A DNA stretch of 64,000 nt from Forficula auricularia (lineage: Eukaryota; Arthropoda; Insecta; Dermaptera; Forficulidae). The notes under the pieces are model-generated. The model saw only the letters and a list, made by a program, of their open reading frames with translations, was not told the DNA's origin and searched no databases. Location of the stretch: positions 17,732,455-17,796,454 of the forward strand of contig JALMQS010000187.1 of assembly GCA_024734495.1 (NCBI GenBank), written 5' to 3'. Shown here piece by piece: positions 54,937 through 64,000 of this stretch (the first letter of the stretch is position 1; the number at the start of each line of letters is the position of its first letter). The translations under genes and the position numbers were made by a program.

Positions 54937-55560
54937 AAGACATAGAGGAATCGACTTTAAACCAAAAATAGAGATTGCTTCTCATCTAATACTTGAAGAA
55001 TCACCATTCTATATTGGATTTTTGACGTTTCGGTTTTTATTGGTGACCATTTCTGAAGACATAGAGAAATCGACTTTAAACCAAAAATAGCGATTGATTC
55101 TCATCTAATACTTGAGGAATAACCATTCTATATTGGATTTTTGACGTTTCGGTTTTTATTGGTAACCATTGCTGAAGACATGGAGGAATCGAGTTAAAAT
55201 CAAAAATAGTGATTGATTCTGATCTAATACTTGAGGAATAACCATTCTATATTGGATTTTTGACGTTTCGCTTTTTATTGGTAACCATTGCTGAAGACAT
55301 GGAGGAATCGAGTTAAAATTAAAAATAGTGATCGATTCTCATCTAATAATTGAGGAATAACAATTCTACATTAGGTTTTTGACGTTTTGATTATTATTGG
55401 TAACCATTGCTGAAGACATGGAGGAAACGGCTTAAAATCAAAAATAACGATCGATTCTTATCTAATACTAGCGGAATAACCTTATTGCATTCCATTTTTG
55501 ATGTTTTGACTATTAATGGCAACCTCTACTGATAACGTGGAAGAATCCACTTAAAATCAA
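54937..55560. repeat. 119-bp minisatellite array 1, about 5 copies
   Basis: The word gaagacat recurs at 54937, 55058, 55177, 55296 and 55415, i.e. 121, 119, 119 and 119 bp. Each copy has gattctcatctaatacttga and ttggatttttgacgtttcgg. The last copy is more divergent. Confidence 0.95.
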
Positions 55561-56305
55561 AAAGACTAAATTCTTTTTTGGTAAACAACTCAAGCTTGTC
55601 CAAATCCAACGTATAATGGTTATTCCTCGACTATTAAATGAGAATCGATCATTATTTTTTACTTAACGTCAACATGAACTGCAAATAGCAAGTGATATCT
55701 GATTAATAATAAAGGAATAAACATATTAATATTTCAAATGAATTTGGATAAAGTTTAGCAACGATCCGTTGCAGTTTATTTCATTTAGTGCGTGCGGATG
55801 GATGTATGGATGTATGTATGTATGTTATCGCTTTTTTGGCCCACGATTTTTTCCACACCGTTGCACCGATTGAAATGAAATTGAAAACCTACCATTAGTT
55901 TAACAAAATGAAGCGCTGATTAGTTTTTGGTACATATCGGCCCACAAACATTAGTACTTTATTTCAGTACTTTTTTAGTTTTTTCTAAATATCTTGAAAA
56001 ATGACTTAACCAATTTTGATGAAATTTAATATCCTAATTAAGTACCTTGAGGACCACAAAAAAGGATAAATAAAGTTTTTAGTAAAATTATATTTTAAAG
56101 TACTTTACTCTAGAGTAAGATAGTACATTTTTAATTTTTTATATTCTTTAAAATTTATTCATTTGAACCTTTTAATATAGCTCATTTAGCCTTGCTTAAA
56201 TAAGAATGGATAGGCTTCTCTCTGTGAAATGCTAAAAATTTGGGAGGAAATTTTATAAGTAACCATAGCAACTGCGTTGTTTTCTTATCCCTTACCTTTG
56301 CAGAA

Positions 56306-57180
56306 GACATAGAGGAATCGACTTTAAACCAAAAATAGCGATTGATTCTCATCTAATACTTGAGGAATAACCATTCTATATTGGATTTTTGACGTTTCGG
56401 TTTTTATTGGTAACCATTGCTGAAGACTTGGAGGAATCGACTTAAAATCAAAAATAACGATCGATTCTCATCTAGTACTTGAGGAATAATCATCCTATAT
56501 TGGATTTTTGACGTTTCGGTTTTTATTAGTAACCATTGCTGAAGACATAGAGAAATCGATTTTAAACCAAAAATAGCGATTGATTCTCATCTAGTTCTTG
56601 AGGAATAATCATTCTATATTGGATTTTTGACGTTTCGGTTTTTATTAGTAACCATTGCTGAAGACATAGAGAAATCGACTTTAAACCAAAAATAGCGATT
56701 GATTCTCATCTAGTACTTGAGGAATAATCATTCTATATTGGATTTTTGACGTTTCGGTTTTTATTAGTAACCATTGCTGAAGACATGGAGGAATCGACTT
56801 AAAATAAAAAATAGCGATTGATTCTCATCTAATACTTGAGAAATATCCATTCTATATTGGATTTTTGACGTTTCGGTTTTTATTAGTAACCATTCCTGAA
56901 GACATAGAGAAATCAACTTTAAACCAAAAATAGCGATTGATTCTCATCTAGTACTTGAGGAATAATCATTCTATATAGGATTTTTGACGTTTCGGTTTTT
57001 ATTGGTAACCATTGCTGAAGACATGGAGGAATCGACTTAAAATCAAAAATAACGATCGATTCTCATCTAATACTAGAGGAATAACCTTATTGCATTCCAT
57101 TTTTGATGTTTTGACTATTAATGGAAACCTCTACTGAAAATGTAGAAGAAACGACTTAAAATCAAAAAGACTAAATTTTT
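56306..57180. repeat. 119-bp minisatellite array 2, 7 copies plus a divergent one
   Basis: The gaagac word occurs at 56306, 56425, 56544, 56663, 56782, 56901 and 57020: exactly 119 bp each time. The final copy (57139 on) carries the same differences as the last copy of array 1, so arrays grew internally after the unit was duplicated. Confidence 0.96.
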
Positions 57181-57845
57181 TTTTGGTAAACAATACAAGC
57201 AAGTTATGGATAAACATACATAACAAAAAAGGTCCAATACCAATTAAATTTAGTTTTTTACCAATCGGAAACTATACTGAACACAATGCAAAAAAATCAT
57301 CAAAATCGGTTCACAATTGGCGAAGAAATCGAGTAACATAGACACACAAAAATTCAGTCGAATTGAGAACCTCCTCCTTTTTTGAAGTCGGTTAAAAATG
57401 CACCAAAAAAGTGCATAACCCCTATAAGGAAAAGAAGGAAATAGAAAGAAATTTCAACGATTGTGTCGGAATTGAAGAAACATGTGGATGCGGGGCTTGA
57501 AAGGTTGAAAGACCCAGATATATGTTGCACTATTCTCTAGAAATCATAGGGATAATTTGGCGATTATTTTATTTATTTAATTCATAAGATCTTAAAATGA
57601 ACATTTTCTGTTCAAACTCACATTCGAATTTTTGAAGCCATTCCAGATTTGCACTTATAAGAAAAAATACCAATAAAAACTAAATAAAAAAAAAAATCAT
57701 GAGTATCTTGACCCTCAATGAGAAATATCTTATGTAATGCTCCTATTCTTTCAACAATTTTCAAACTCTGAACACTTCTGGTTCATTTCAGGAGAACTGG
57801 AAACCAGAAAGAATTCAACCAATTAAAAAAGAAGGGCGATTCTTC

Positions 57846-58394
57846 CAGGGCCGTTTTTAACCCCCGGTGCCCTAGGCACTTCAAATTGTAGCACCCCCCC
57901 ACTATTTCCAGATATTCATTTTCCATAGTAGATCTCATTTCGGTCTTTACTCTCTTAAGGGCAGATAAGCTTCTCTCTGCTCCACAGTTTGTCACAGGAA
58001 GAGTCAAGTAAATTCTCATTGCGACTTCTAAATTTGGGAAGGTACTTTGTACTTGTTATAGGAAAAGATTCCACTTGTTGTTATTTTTTCCACCTTCTTA
58101 CACATTTTGAAATGTTGACACTCTTGCACAAACCGTACTTCATCGATGTCTTTGGGGGTAGCTTTGAGCCAAGAATTTCGCCTGTTTTGTCACATCTTCT
58201 TGCTCCTTCTCATGAAGATTTCTGAATATCTGGAATCTTGTGTTGAGAGGTTTTGTCCACCCTTTGTAAGATTTCGTCCCAAATCACCGTTAACAAAGTA
58301 GTCTGAAAACTTTCTAGTGTTTTGCGTTTTCGTCCCCCAAATCTTTTGCACCCTAGGCACGTGCTTAGCGTGCCTAAGCGAAAAAGCGGCCCTG
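57846..58394 (-). mobile_element. hAT element with perfect 8-bp TSD, 549 bp
   Basis: The ends are CAGGGCCG and CGGCCCTG, with gattcttc duplicated at 57838-57845 and 58395-58402. It is inserted in a LINE reverse transcriptase fragment and keeps only the end of a transposase on the minus strand. Confidence 0.94.
57867..58019 (-). pseudogene. hAT transposase C-terminal fragment
   Basis: The minus frame reads MRIYLTLPVTNCGAERSLSA and LKRVKTEMRSTMENEYLE, the hAT C-terminal dimerisation motif (P-V-T-x-C-x-x-E-R-S-x-S-x-L-K-x-x-K-x-x-x-R-S-x-M). It is from the same ZMYM1-like branch as 29560-29922 but a different element. The frame further upstream, toward 58390, is open but not recognised. Confidence 0.85.
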
Positions 58395-58753
58395 GATTCT
58401 TCAAATGTAGCCAATTATCCTCCGATCAGATCACTTCGGTTCTTCCTAAAATCATGGAAAAGGTCATTAACAAGCAAGTTAGTTCTTCGGCATTTAGAAT
58501 CTAATAAACTAATCCATGATAGTCAATACGCTTTTGCGCGTAGCGTTCCACCTGTGATATTCTAACATATTAACATATATCTCATATATGAGATATTACA
58601 TATTATGTAATGAAGCCCCTCCATTGTAAACAACTATTTAGAAATTGAACTTAGTAAATTCAGAACTTTCTGTTGAAAAAATTTAGAAAATCAAAAAAGT
58701 CGATTATAGATTTTTTTATTTTTATTTTGTCCAATTTTAAATAACCTGTATAT

Positions 58754-60044
58754 CAGTGGTTCTCAACGGGGACGATAACGCCTCCCCCCCCCCCCGAAGG
58801 GGGGCAGTGAGAGGATGCTGAAGGCCTGTGAACTTGTTTTGCCCGGTAAGGGGCATGTTTTGGCATTCGAACTTAATTTTAATCCAGTAAGCTTGTGCAT
58901 CTTAAGTATCAAATGGTGGTAGTAAGTTTCGTTTTTTTTTCTTGTATGGGATATGTCTGAGATGCAAAATCCAAGTTTTTGACCTCGGCAGCCCCCCCGG
59001 GTCACTTGAATATCCTAAAAAATGCAAAATTTTCGCACTTTTTTTCGGCTTTTTCCCATTTTGACCATAAAGAAGCCCGTTTTCGACAAAGACCACTCTA
59101 TACATTTTTAAACTAGATTAAATTTTCTACAATTTGAGACCAGAATAGGCCTAATAGTTTCCGAGATAGAGCTTTTCAAAGTTTGGGAAATTTTCCAAAC
59201 TTGAAAATTTCATGTTTCATCATATTCAATTGTCTTAATATCTTCAATACCCTATCTGATATGAGTCACTGAAGTAAACATTTATTCAATTCAACATTTT
59301 GAAAGGGGATAGGAGATGAGGGGGAAGGTTTAGTGGGAGGGGGGGAGGTCACTGTTCACAAACAGACGACTGAAATTGAAATACAAAATTTATTTATAGT
59401 CCAGTCAAATTATGATTTTAACAGGAATTATCTCCCGGTAAAGTTTTTATTGCTGGAATACCTTTATTGGTGCCCCAATATTACTACCCGTGCTGCAATG
59501 AGGTTGAAGTTTTAAAAAACTGCAATTTTTTGCAAAAAATCGCAGTTTTTCCTTCATAAAATGAAACTTTGCCAATCTCATTTTCTAACCAATTGGCAAC
59601 CATTATGGAGTCTACATCGAAGATTCGGTGAAAAAAAAACAAAAAAAAACATCTCCTGGTATAACTTCGTTACCACTCTAATGCATCATTTGAATGCCTG
59701 AGGGATTTCCGTACCAGCTTGCGGACCCGCAAAGTCGTAAATTTTTTTGCTGTTTTTTTATTTTAATTATCTAATTAAGAATAAAGAATTTTTAAACATA
59801 AAAGAGCATTTAAGGTTTTTTTTTTCATTTTAATTTACCTTTCAGGCTAAAACTATCTAGTTAATTCAAATAAATTTGGCGTCTGCTGTAAAAAATTTCT
59901 TATAATAAAATATTTGCCTTTATAATTCAGTAACTCCCCTCTTTCCCCATATCAGGATTTTCACAAAGGGGGACGCTGAAAAATTTTCAGCTTCTTAGAG
60001 GGGGGGGGGGGGGGCGGTAGCTTTAAAAAGTTTGAGAGCCACTG
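58754..60044. mobile_element. Charlie-type hAT element with perfect 8-bp TSD
   Basis: The ends are CAGTGGTTCTCAA and TTTGAGAGCCACTG, typical of hAT-Charlie. The duplication ctgtatat is perfect (58746-58753, 60045-60052). The 1291-bp interior has terminal C and G runs and pieces of the repeat seen at 23435-24110 and 52830-53350, with no transposase. Confidence 0.93.
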
Positions 60045-60209
60045 CTGTATATGAATATGTATATGAATTATTCTCGCCTAATAAATGCTTGAATAATTAT
60101 TCGAATGAGTTCAAAGAAAGAATTGATAATTTATTTTCTGTAAAGTGATGCCAAGTATTTTCACTAAATAATAATATTCAATGTAAATATTATGAATAAA
60201 TAAATAATA

Positions 60210-61235
60210 ATTAAAAAAAAAACTAAAAAACATTCTTCTAAAAAGTATAAAATAGTATTTCATTATTCGTGTCCATGATTAATAATTAAAGGAATCGTAG
60301 GGAGTTTGACATGACTCTAAATTAAATACAAAGTTTTTTATTTAAATAGGCCAAACGTTTCGTTGCTGGTTCGCAACTTCTTCAGTGGCTCATTTATTAA
60401 ACTTATTTGTATAAGAGAAAAAACATTTTCAAAAAGTATCCTTACAAATCAATCAATTTTATCAAATAATATAAAACATAAACTTTTAAAACAATTTATT
60501 TTTGAGTCATGTCCAACTCCCTACTATTCCTTTAAGTACAAAATAATATAATACTCAATCAAAAAGTGTGGGGCGCAGAAACTTTTAATTAATTTTTACA
60601 AAGTTCCCCACGCTTTTTGTTTAAGTATTACATTATTTTGTACTTTTTAGAAGCATGTTTTTTAGTTTTTTAAAATATAATTTTATTTTTTATATTTTAG
60701 TCTTAATTATTTTTATAGAGAAAAGTTTGCGCAATTTAACAGAATGAAATGTTTTTATTACATGCTTTATATTAGCTTCACTTGTATCAAACTATCAATC
60801 AATGTGACTTTCGTATCTGTTAAATTCCGCAAACATTTCTCTATAAAAATAATTGTTTACCTACTCAATTTAAATGAAATTATATAAAAATAATAAAAAT
60901 AAAAACATTTCATTCTGTTAAATTCTGCAAACTTTTCTCTATAAAAATAATTAAGACTAAAAAGTAAAAAAGTAAATTATATTTTAAAAAACTAAAAAAC
61001 ATGCTTCTAAAAAGTACAAAATAATGTAATTCTTAATCAAAAAGCGTGGGCCACTTTGTCGAAATTAATTAAAAGTTTCTGCGCTCACACTTTTTATTAC
61101 ATTATTTTTATATAATTTCATTTAAATTGAGTAGGTAAACAATTTTTTTTAGAGAAATTTTTGCGGAATTTAACAGAACGAAAGTCACATTGATAGATAG
61201 ATACAGGTGAAGCTAATATAAAGCATGTAAAAATA
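60210..61235. repeat. Cluster of overlapping inverted repeats
   Basis: Words ctaaaaaacatgcttctaaa, aaaagtgtggg(g)c, aacttttaattaattt and tttctctataaaaataatt occur in both orientations several times. A hammerhead-like core sits at its left edge (60357-60385, minus). The order of the arms suggests nested or rearranged foldbacks. Confidence 0.65.
60357..60385 (-). other. Hammerhead-like core motif
   Basis: On the minus strand: CTGAAGA, A, perfect stem GTTGC/GCAAC with loop GAACCA, GAAAC, then gtttggcc. This is the cleanest of the CTGAAGA type. Confidence 0.5.
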
Positions 61236-61629
61236 ATAAACCCCACTACCTTGCCCTATATTTAACAATTGGCCGCCCAAACTCGCATAAGAAATTACAT
61301 TTCAAAAAGTGGATTCTTTCCCTCATTCTCAATAAATAGATAAATAAAATAAAATTAATCATTCATTCATCACATTTAACTTAATCTGACAAAAATGAAT
61401 TTTCCTGGTTTGACGAAATTAATAATGGCCTATTCGACCCCCAGTCGCTTATCTCTTTCTAGAAAAACCTATCGTCATTGGAGCGAAATCTCTCGTTGAA
61501 AGCGTTATAAGAATGGTTTGAGTTGTTTTCTGCAATGCAAAATCTAGCCTAAAGCTAAGAATGTTGTGTTTTCTGCGATTCGACCTCTCTCCTGATACAA
61601 GTCCTCAAATTATAAGAAGTCTGAGATAT

Positions 61630-62400
61630 TTCCTGAATTAATATTTATTATTATAATTGTATTTATTTTTTACTTTACCATACAATTGTATCATGCATGA
61701 AAAAAGTGTTTTTTTTTGCTTATTTTTTTCCAAATATCTCAAAAACGGCTGAAACTATTTTGATTAAAAAAATTGGGCGAAATCAATGCATTCGGTCTAC
61801 AAAAAAGCTCTAATAAGTGACCATCGAAAAAAATTATATTTTTCGAGATTAATAACTGTTTTATCAAAATATCTGTTAGTCTGTTATTTTGTCAGTATGT
61901 TAATCTGTGCGTTACAAAATTTTAATTTTACACGTAGTTTTGATGCATTCAAATTAAGAGCTGATTAGATATTGGTGCATATCGACCCAAAATTAAGGGG
62001 AGGGAGGGGGGGGGGTTAAAATTTAAAATTATAATATTTTCAAACTAAAAACACAAGAAAAATGAAATATACTATAAAATGAACCTATAATAACGAAAAT
62101 ATTTTTTTTTCTGGCGCTAAAATTAGGAGGGGCGGGAGTCAAAAAATAAAAATCTAGGCCATTTGAGCAAACTCAACCATATTTTGTATACATAATCAGT
62201 GGGCCCCCAGAACACCAAAAATGCAAAAACAAACCTCCCAAAATGGGGGGGGGGGGGTTGTAGGGTCAAAAAATCTAGGCTCTTGTACCAAACTCAACCA
62301 GAAGTGTATGGTAAAGTTAAGTGGATGGCCACATCAGAATGTGTCAATTTATTTAGCGATGTAGAGGGAAGATGGTGCTGTGAAGTTATAGCATGTCACC
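61630..62400 (-). repeat. Dispersed repeat, inverted copy of 8850-9600
   Basis: It has aaaacggctgaaactatttt, gttaatctgtgcgttac-type text, G tracts and ggtaaagttaagtggatggc, the inverse of the 8850-9600 copy. The frames inside are not conserved between copies. Confidence 0.6.
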
Positions 62401-63125
62401 ATGCCTGAAATTTTTTGGTGACCCTAGCTTCTACACTTTGCTAGTTTAATAATAAAATTATAGCTCGATGATCTATTAATTTAAGTCTTTTATTTAGCTT
62501 ATTATTTCAATTTAAAATATTGGTTTTATTTAAAGAAAACGTGTTTGATGGCCCCAATAGTTTGATTTTAACAAAAATAGTTAAGGGGCCAGTATTATAT
62601 ATGAATTCGAAAAAAAAGAAAAAAAAAACAATTTTATTTGATAAAGAGAAATCATTCATGTTGTCCTCTGCTTGATGCAAATAAACATATCGTCGCTGAT
62701 CTTACAAAACCTCGTAAGCCCTAAATTCATTGTTTGCCATAAAACAAGAAAAACCATTTTAAACACAAATACACAAATACAAACAAATACAATATTTATT
62801 ATTTGTCCGTAGCGCGAAATTAAATTGGAATAGAATAATAAGCTTTCAATAGAGAGATGCGCTGTGAAAAGTTGGTCGGTATAAACGTATAACACGTATT
62901 TGACCAAAAATGGACTTACGAGGTTTTGTAAGATCAGTGACGATATACTTACATATATACGAAATATAAATATGCATGTAACATTATATCTATTAAGATA
63001 TTTATACTTTTGTCCTCACTTATGGGACAATTACCCAATTGGTTAGAGAAAAACGATCGTTGTGTGGCTAAATAACAAAACGAATTTTATCTATACAATC
63101 GGGTAAAATATTTCTAATTAAAAAA

Positions 63126-63152
63126 CTGATGCCGAAGGTCAAACCTTCGAAA
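63126..63152 (+). other. Hammerhead-like core motif
   Basis: CTGATGC, C, GAAGGT-CAA-ACCTTC perfect 6-bp stem, GAAAC, followed by tatagtctcaaa as at 3693. The seventh core base is changed (A to C). Confidence 0.42.
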
Positions 63153-63176
63153 CTATAGTCTCAAATAAATATATAA

Positions 63177-64000
63177 CAGGTCATTCAATAAGTCCGTAGG
63201 ATAAGTAAGAAAAAAACAAAATTTTGACAAAACTCGATTTTATTATTCAACATAGTTGCCTTCGAGGGCGATACAACGAGTATAGCGATTTTCCAACTTT
63301 TCGATACCACTTTTATAGTACGATTTCTCTTTCTCGTCAAAATAGGCCTCAGTTTCAGCGATTACTTCATCATTGGACTTCTTTTGGATTCTGGTGTGTA
63401 CTAGTGAAGCCATGTCTCATCCATTGTCACATATCGACGATAGAATTCCATTTTATTGCTGTTTAACAGCGCCAAACACTCCTCTGAAGCATCGATTCGT
63501 TGTTGTTTTTGATCGACTGTGAGCTCACGCGGCACCCACTTTGCACAGAGCTTTCGCATACCCAAATGTTTGTGTAAAATGGTAAAAACAATACCATCTG
63601 ATATCTTTACAATGTCAGCTAGCTCGTGCACTTTCAATTTGCGATCGTTCATAACAAATTTGTGGATTTTTTTATGTTTTCTGGAATAACAGCCTCTTTT
63701 GGGCGTTCACTGCGCTCTGCATCATTTGTGCTGGTACGACCACGTTTAAATTCAGCAATCCACTTCTCTACCATTTGTCTCGATGGAGCAGAGTTCGGAT
63801 AATGTTTATCAAGCCATTGTTTGGTTTCCACTGTATTTTTTTTCATCAAAAAGCAATGCTTTATTAAAACTCCAAATTCACTTTTTTTTCAATAACAAAA
63901 GTTGCTTCACACAAAATGCTATAACTCTATCAATTTCATCAATAGTCAGATTGCTGTCAAATTTATACGTATCGTTTGAAGGCTAGTACTAAGTAAAAAT
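63177..64000 (-). mobile_element. Mariner element, internally deleted, runs off the window
   Basis: The end at 63177 reads aggtcattcaataagtccgt, a mariner-type inverted terminus after TA-rich DNA. The transposase lies on the minus strand. The start side continues past base 64000, so the other terminus is not seen. Confidence 0.85.
63247..63849 (-). pseudogene. Mariner transposase, broken
   Basis: From 63849 down, the frame has the first helix-turn-helix (VETKQWLDKHYPNSAPSRQM, KWIAEFKRGRTSTND) and then a 1-bp loss in an A run after PENIKK shifts the frame. It resumes at MNDRKLKVHELADIVKISDG, KWVPRELTVDQKQQ and the first catalytic block, VTMDETWLH, followed by a stop. Soon after, YTPESKRS joins directly to EVIAETEAYFDE, so about half of the catalytic domain, with the second and third acidic residues, is deleted. 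The usual C-terminus IALEGNYVE is present at about 63250. The start codon region is also damaged (ATTG). Confidence 0.92.

Larger units (their letters stand above)
54385..57190. repeat. Large tandem duplication, two units each with a minisatellite
   Basis: Unit 1 (54385-55780) and unit 2 (55780-57190) share, in the same order, tttagtgcgtgcggatg, a GGATGTAT-type microsatellite, ttgcaccgattgaaatgaaa, catatcggcccacaaacatt, a block ending aactgcgttgttttcttatc, and then a 119-bp minisatellite. No protein is seen in the non-repeated part. The layout fits a mobile element duplicated head to tail; termini are not defined. The ACCGACTTC terminus follows on the right (57240-57398). Confidence 0.85.
57786..58565 (+). 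pseudogene. LINE reverse transcriptase fragment split by a hAT
   Basis: Before the hAT the plus frame reads FQENWKPERIQPIKKEGRF; after it, with frameshifts, come ANYPPIRS, LPKIMEKVINKQV and HLESNKLIHDSQYAF. These are the N-Y-R-P-I, K-x-x-E-K and Q-F/Y-x-F landmarks of the finger region of non-LTR reverse transcriptases. The frameshifts and the insertion make it a pseudogene. Confidence 0.75.

Noticed and set aside
54937..57180. CRISPR array
   Set aside because: Repeats are 119 bp, directly adjoining and without unique spacers, in a eukaryotic genome.

Overview
This is an AT-rich, transposon-dense animal nuclear segment, almost certainly from an insect. Evidence: short spliced exons, GT-AG introns, an insect-type Merlin gene, tRNA-derived SINEs, Penelope-like and LINE fragments, mariner and hAT elements, and no operons or ribosome binding sites. 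The insect order cannot be fixed from the sequence.

Two conserved genes are read completely. On the minus strand, 18927 down to 4744, thirteen exons join exactly into one 632-residue Merlin (NF2 homologue; FERM domain, coiled coil, C-terminal tail). One of its twelve introns starts with GC instead of GT. About 670 bp away, divergently on the plus strand, 19599-20546 is an intronless sds22 (protein phosphatase 1 regulatory subunit 7) made of SDS22-type leucine-rich repeats. The two probably share a bidirectional promoter region. A third gene is only glimpsed: a plus-strand first coding exon with a polyalanine run (43848-43954), ending in a splice donor with no partner exon found to the right. 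A possible last exon of another plus-strand gene sits at the left edge (88-195).

The rest is mostly mobile DNA. Regions: 1-4.7 kb, SINE, Tc1-like remnant and first copy of an 8-bp-TSD MITE; 4.7-18.9 kb, Merlin with TE-filled introns; 20.6-26 kb, MITE, foldback elements, a Penelope-like endonuclease fragment and SINEs; 26-30.2 kb, AT-rich DNA, two GC-richer islands and two hAT elements; 30-37.9 kb, foldback and PIF/Harbinger-like palindromes; 38.3-39.6 kb, a Penelope fragment split by a 685-bp TA-flanked element; 41.8-44.8 kb, the candidate regulatory region and polyalanine exon followed by two tandem foldback units; 45-53 kb, large inverted repeats, a LINE 3' end and more MITEs; 54.3-57.2 kb, a duplicated element carrying two arrays of a 119-bp minisatellite; 57.8-60 kb, a LINE RT fragment split by a hAT, then a Charlie-type hAT; 63.2-64 kb, an internally deleted mariner running to the window edge.

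The most interesting non-gene signals are: (i) a recurring CTGANGA-stem-loop-GAAA motif, resembling the hammerhead ribozyme core, found just downstream of Penelope-like coding remnants and inside foldback elements; (ii) a 144-166 bp MITE family, five copies, four with 8-bp target duplications; (iii) the 119-bp arrays; (iv) nested insertions that give a relative order of transposition events.
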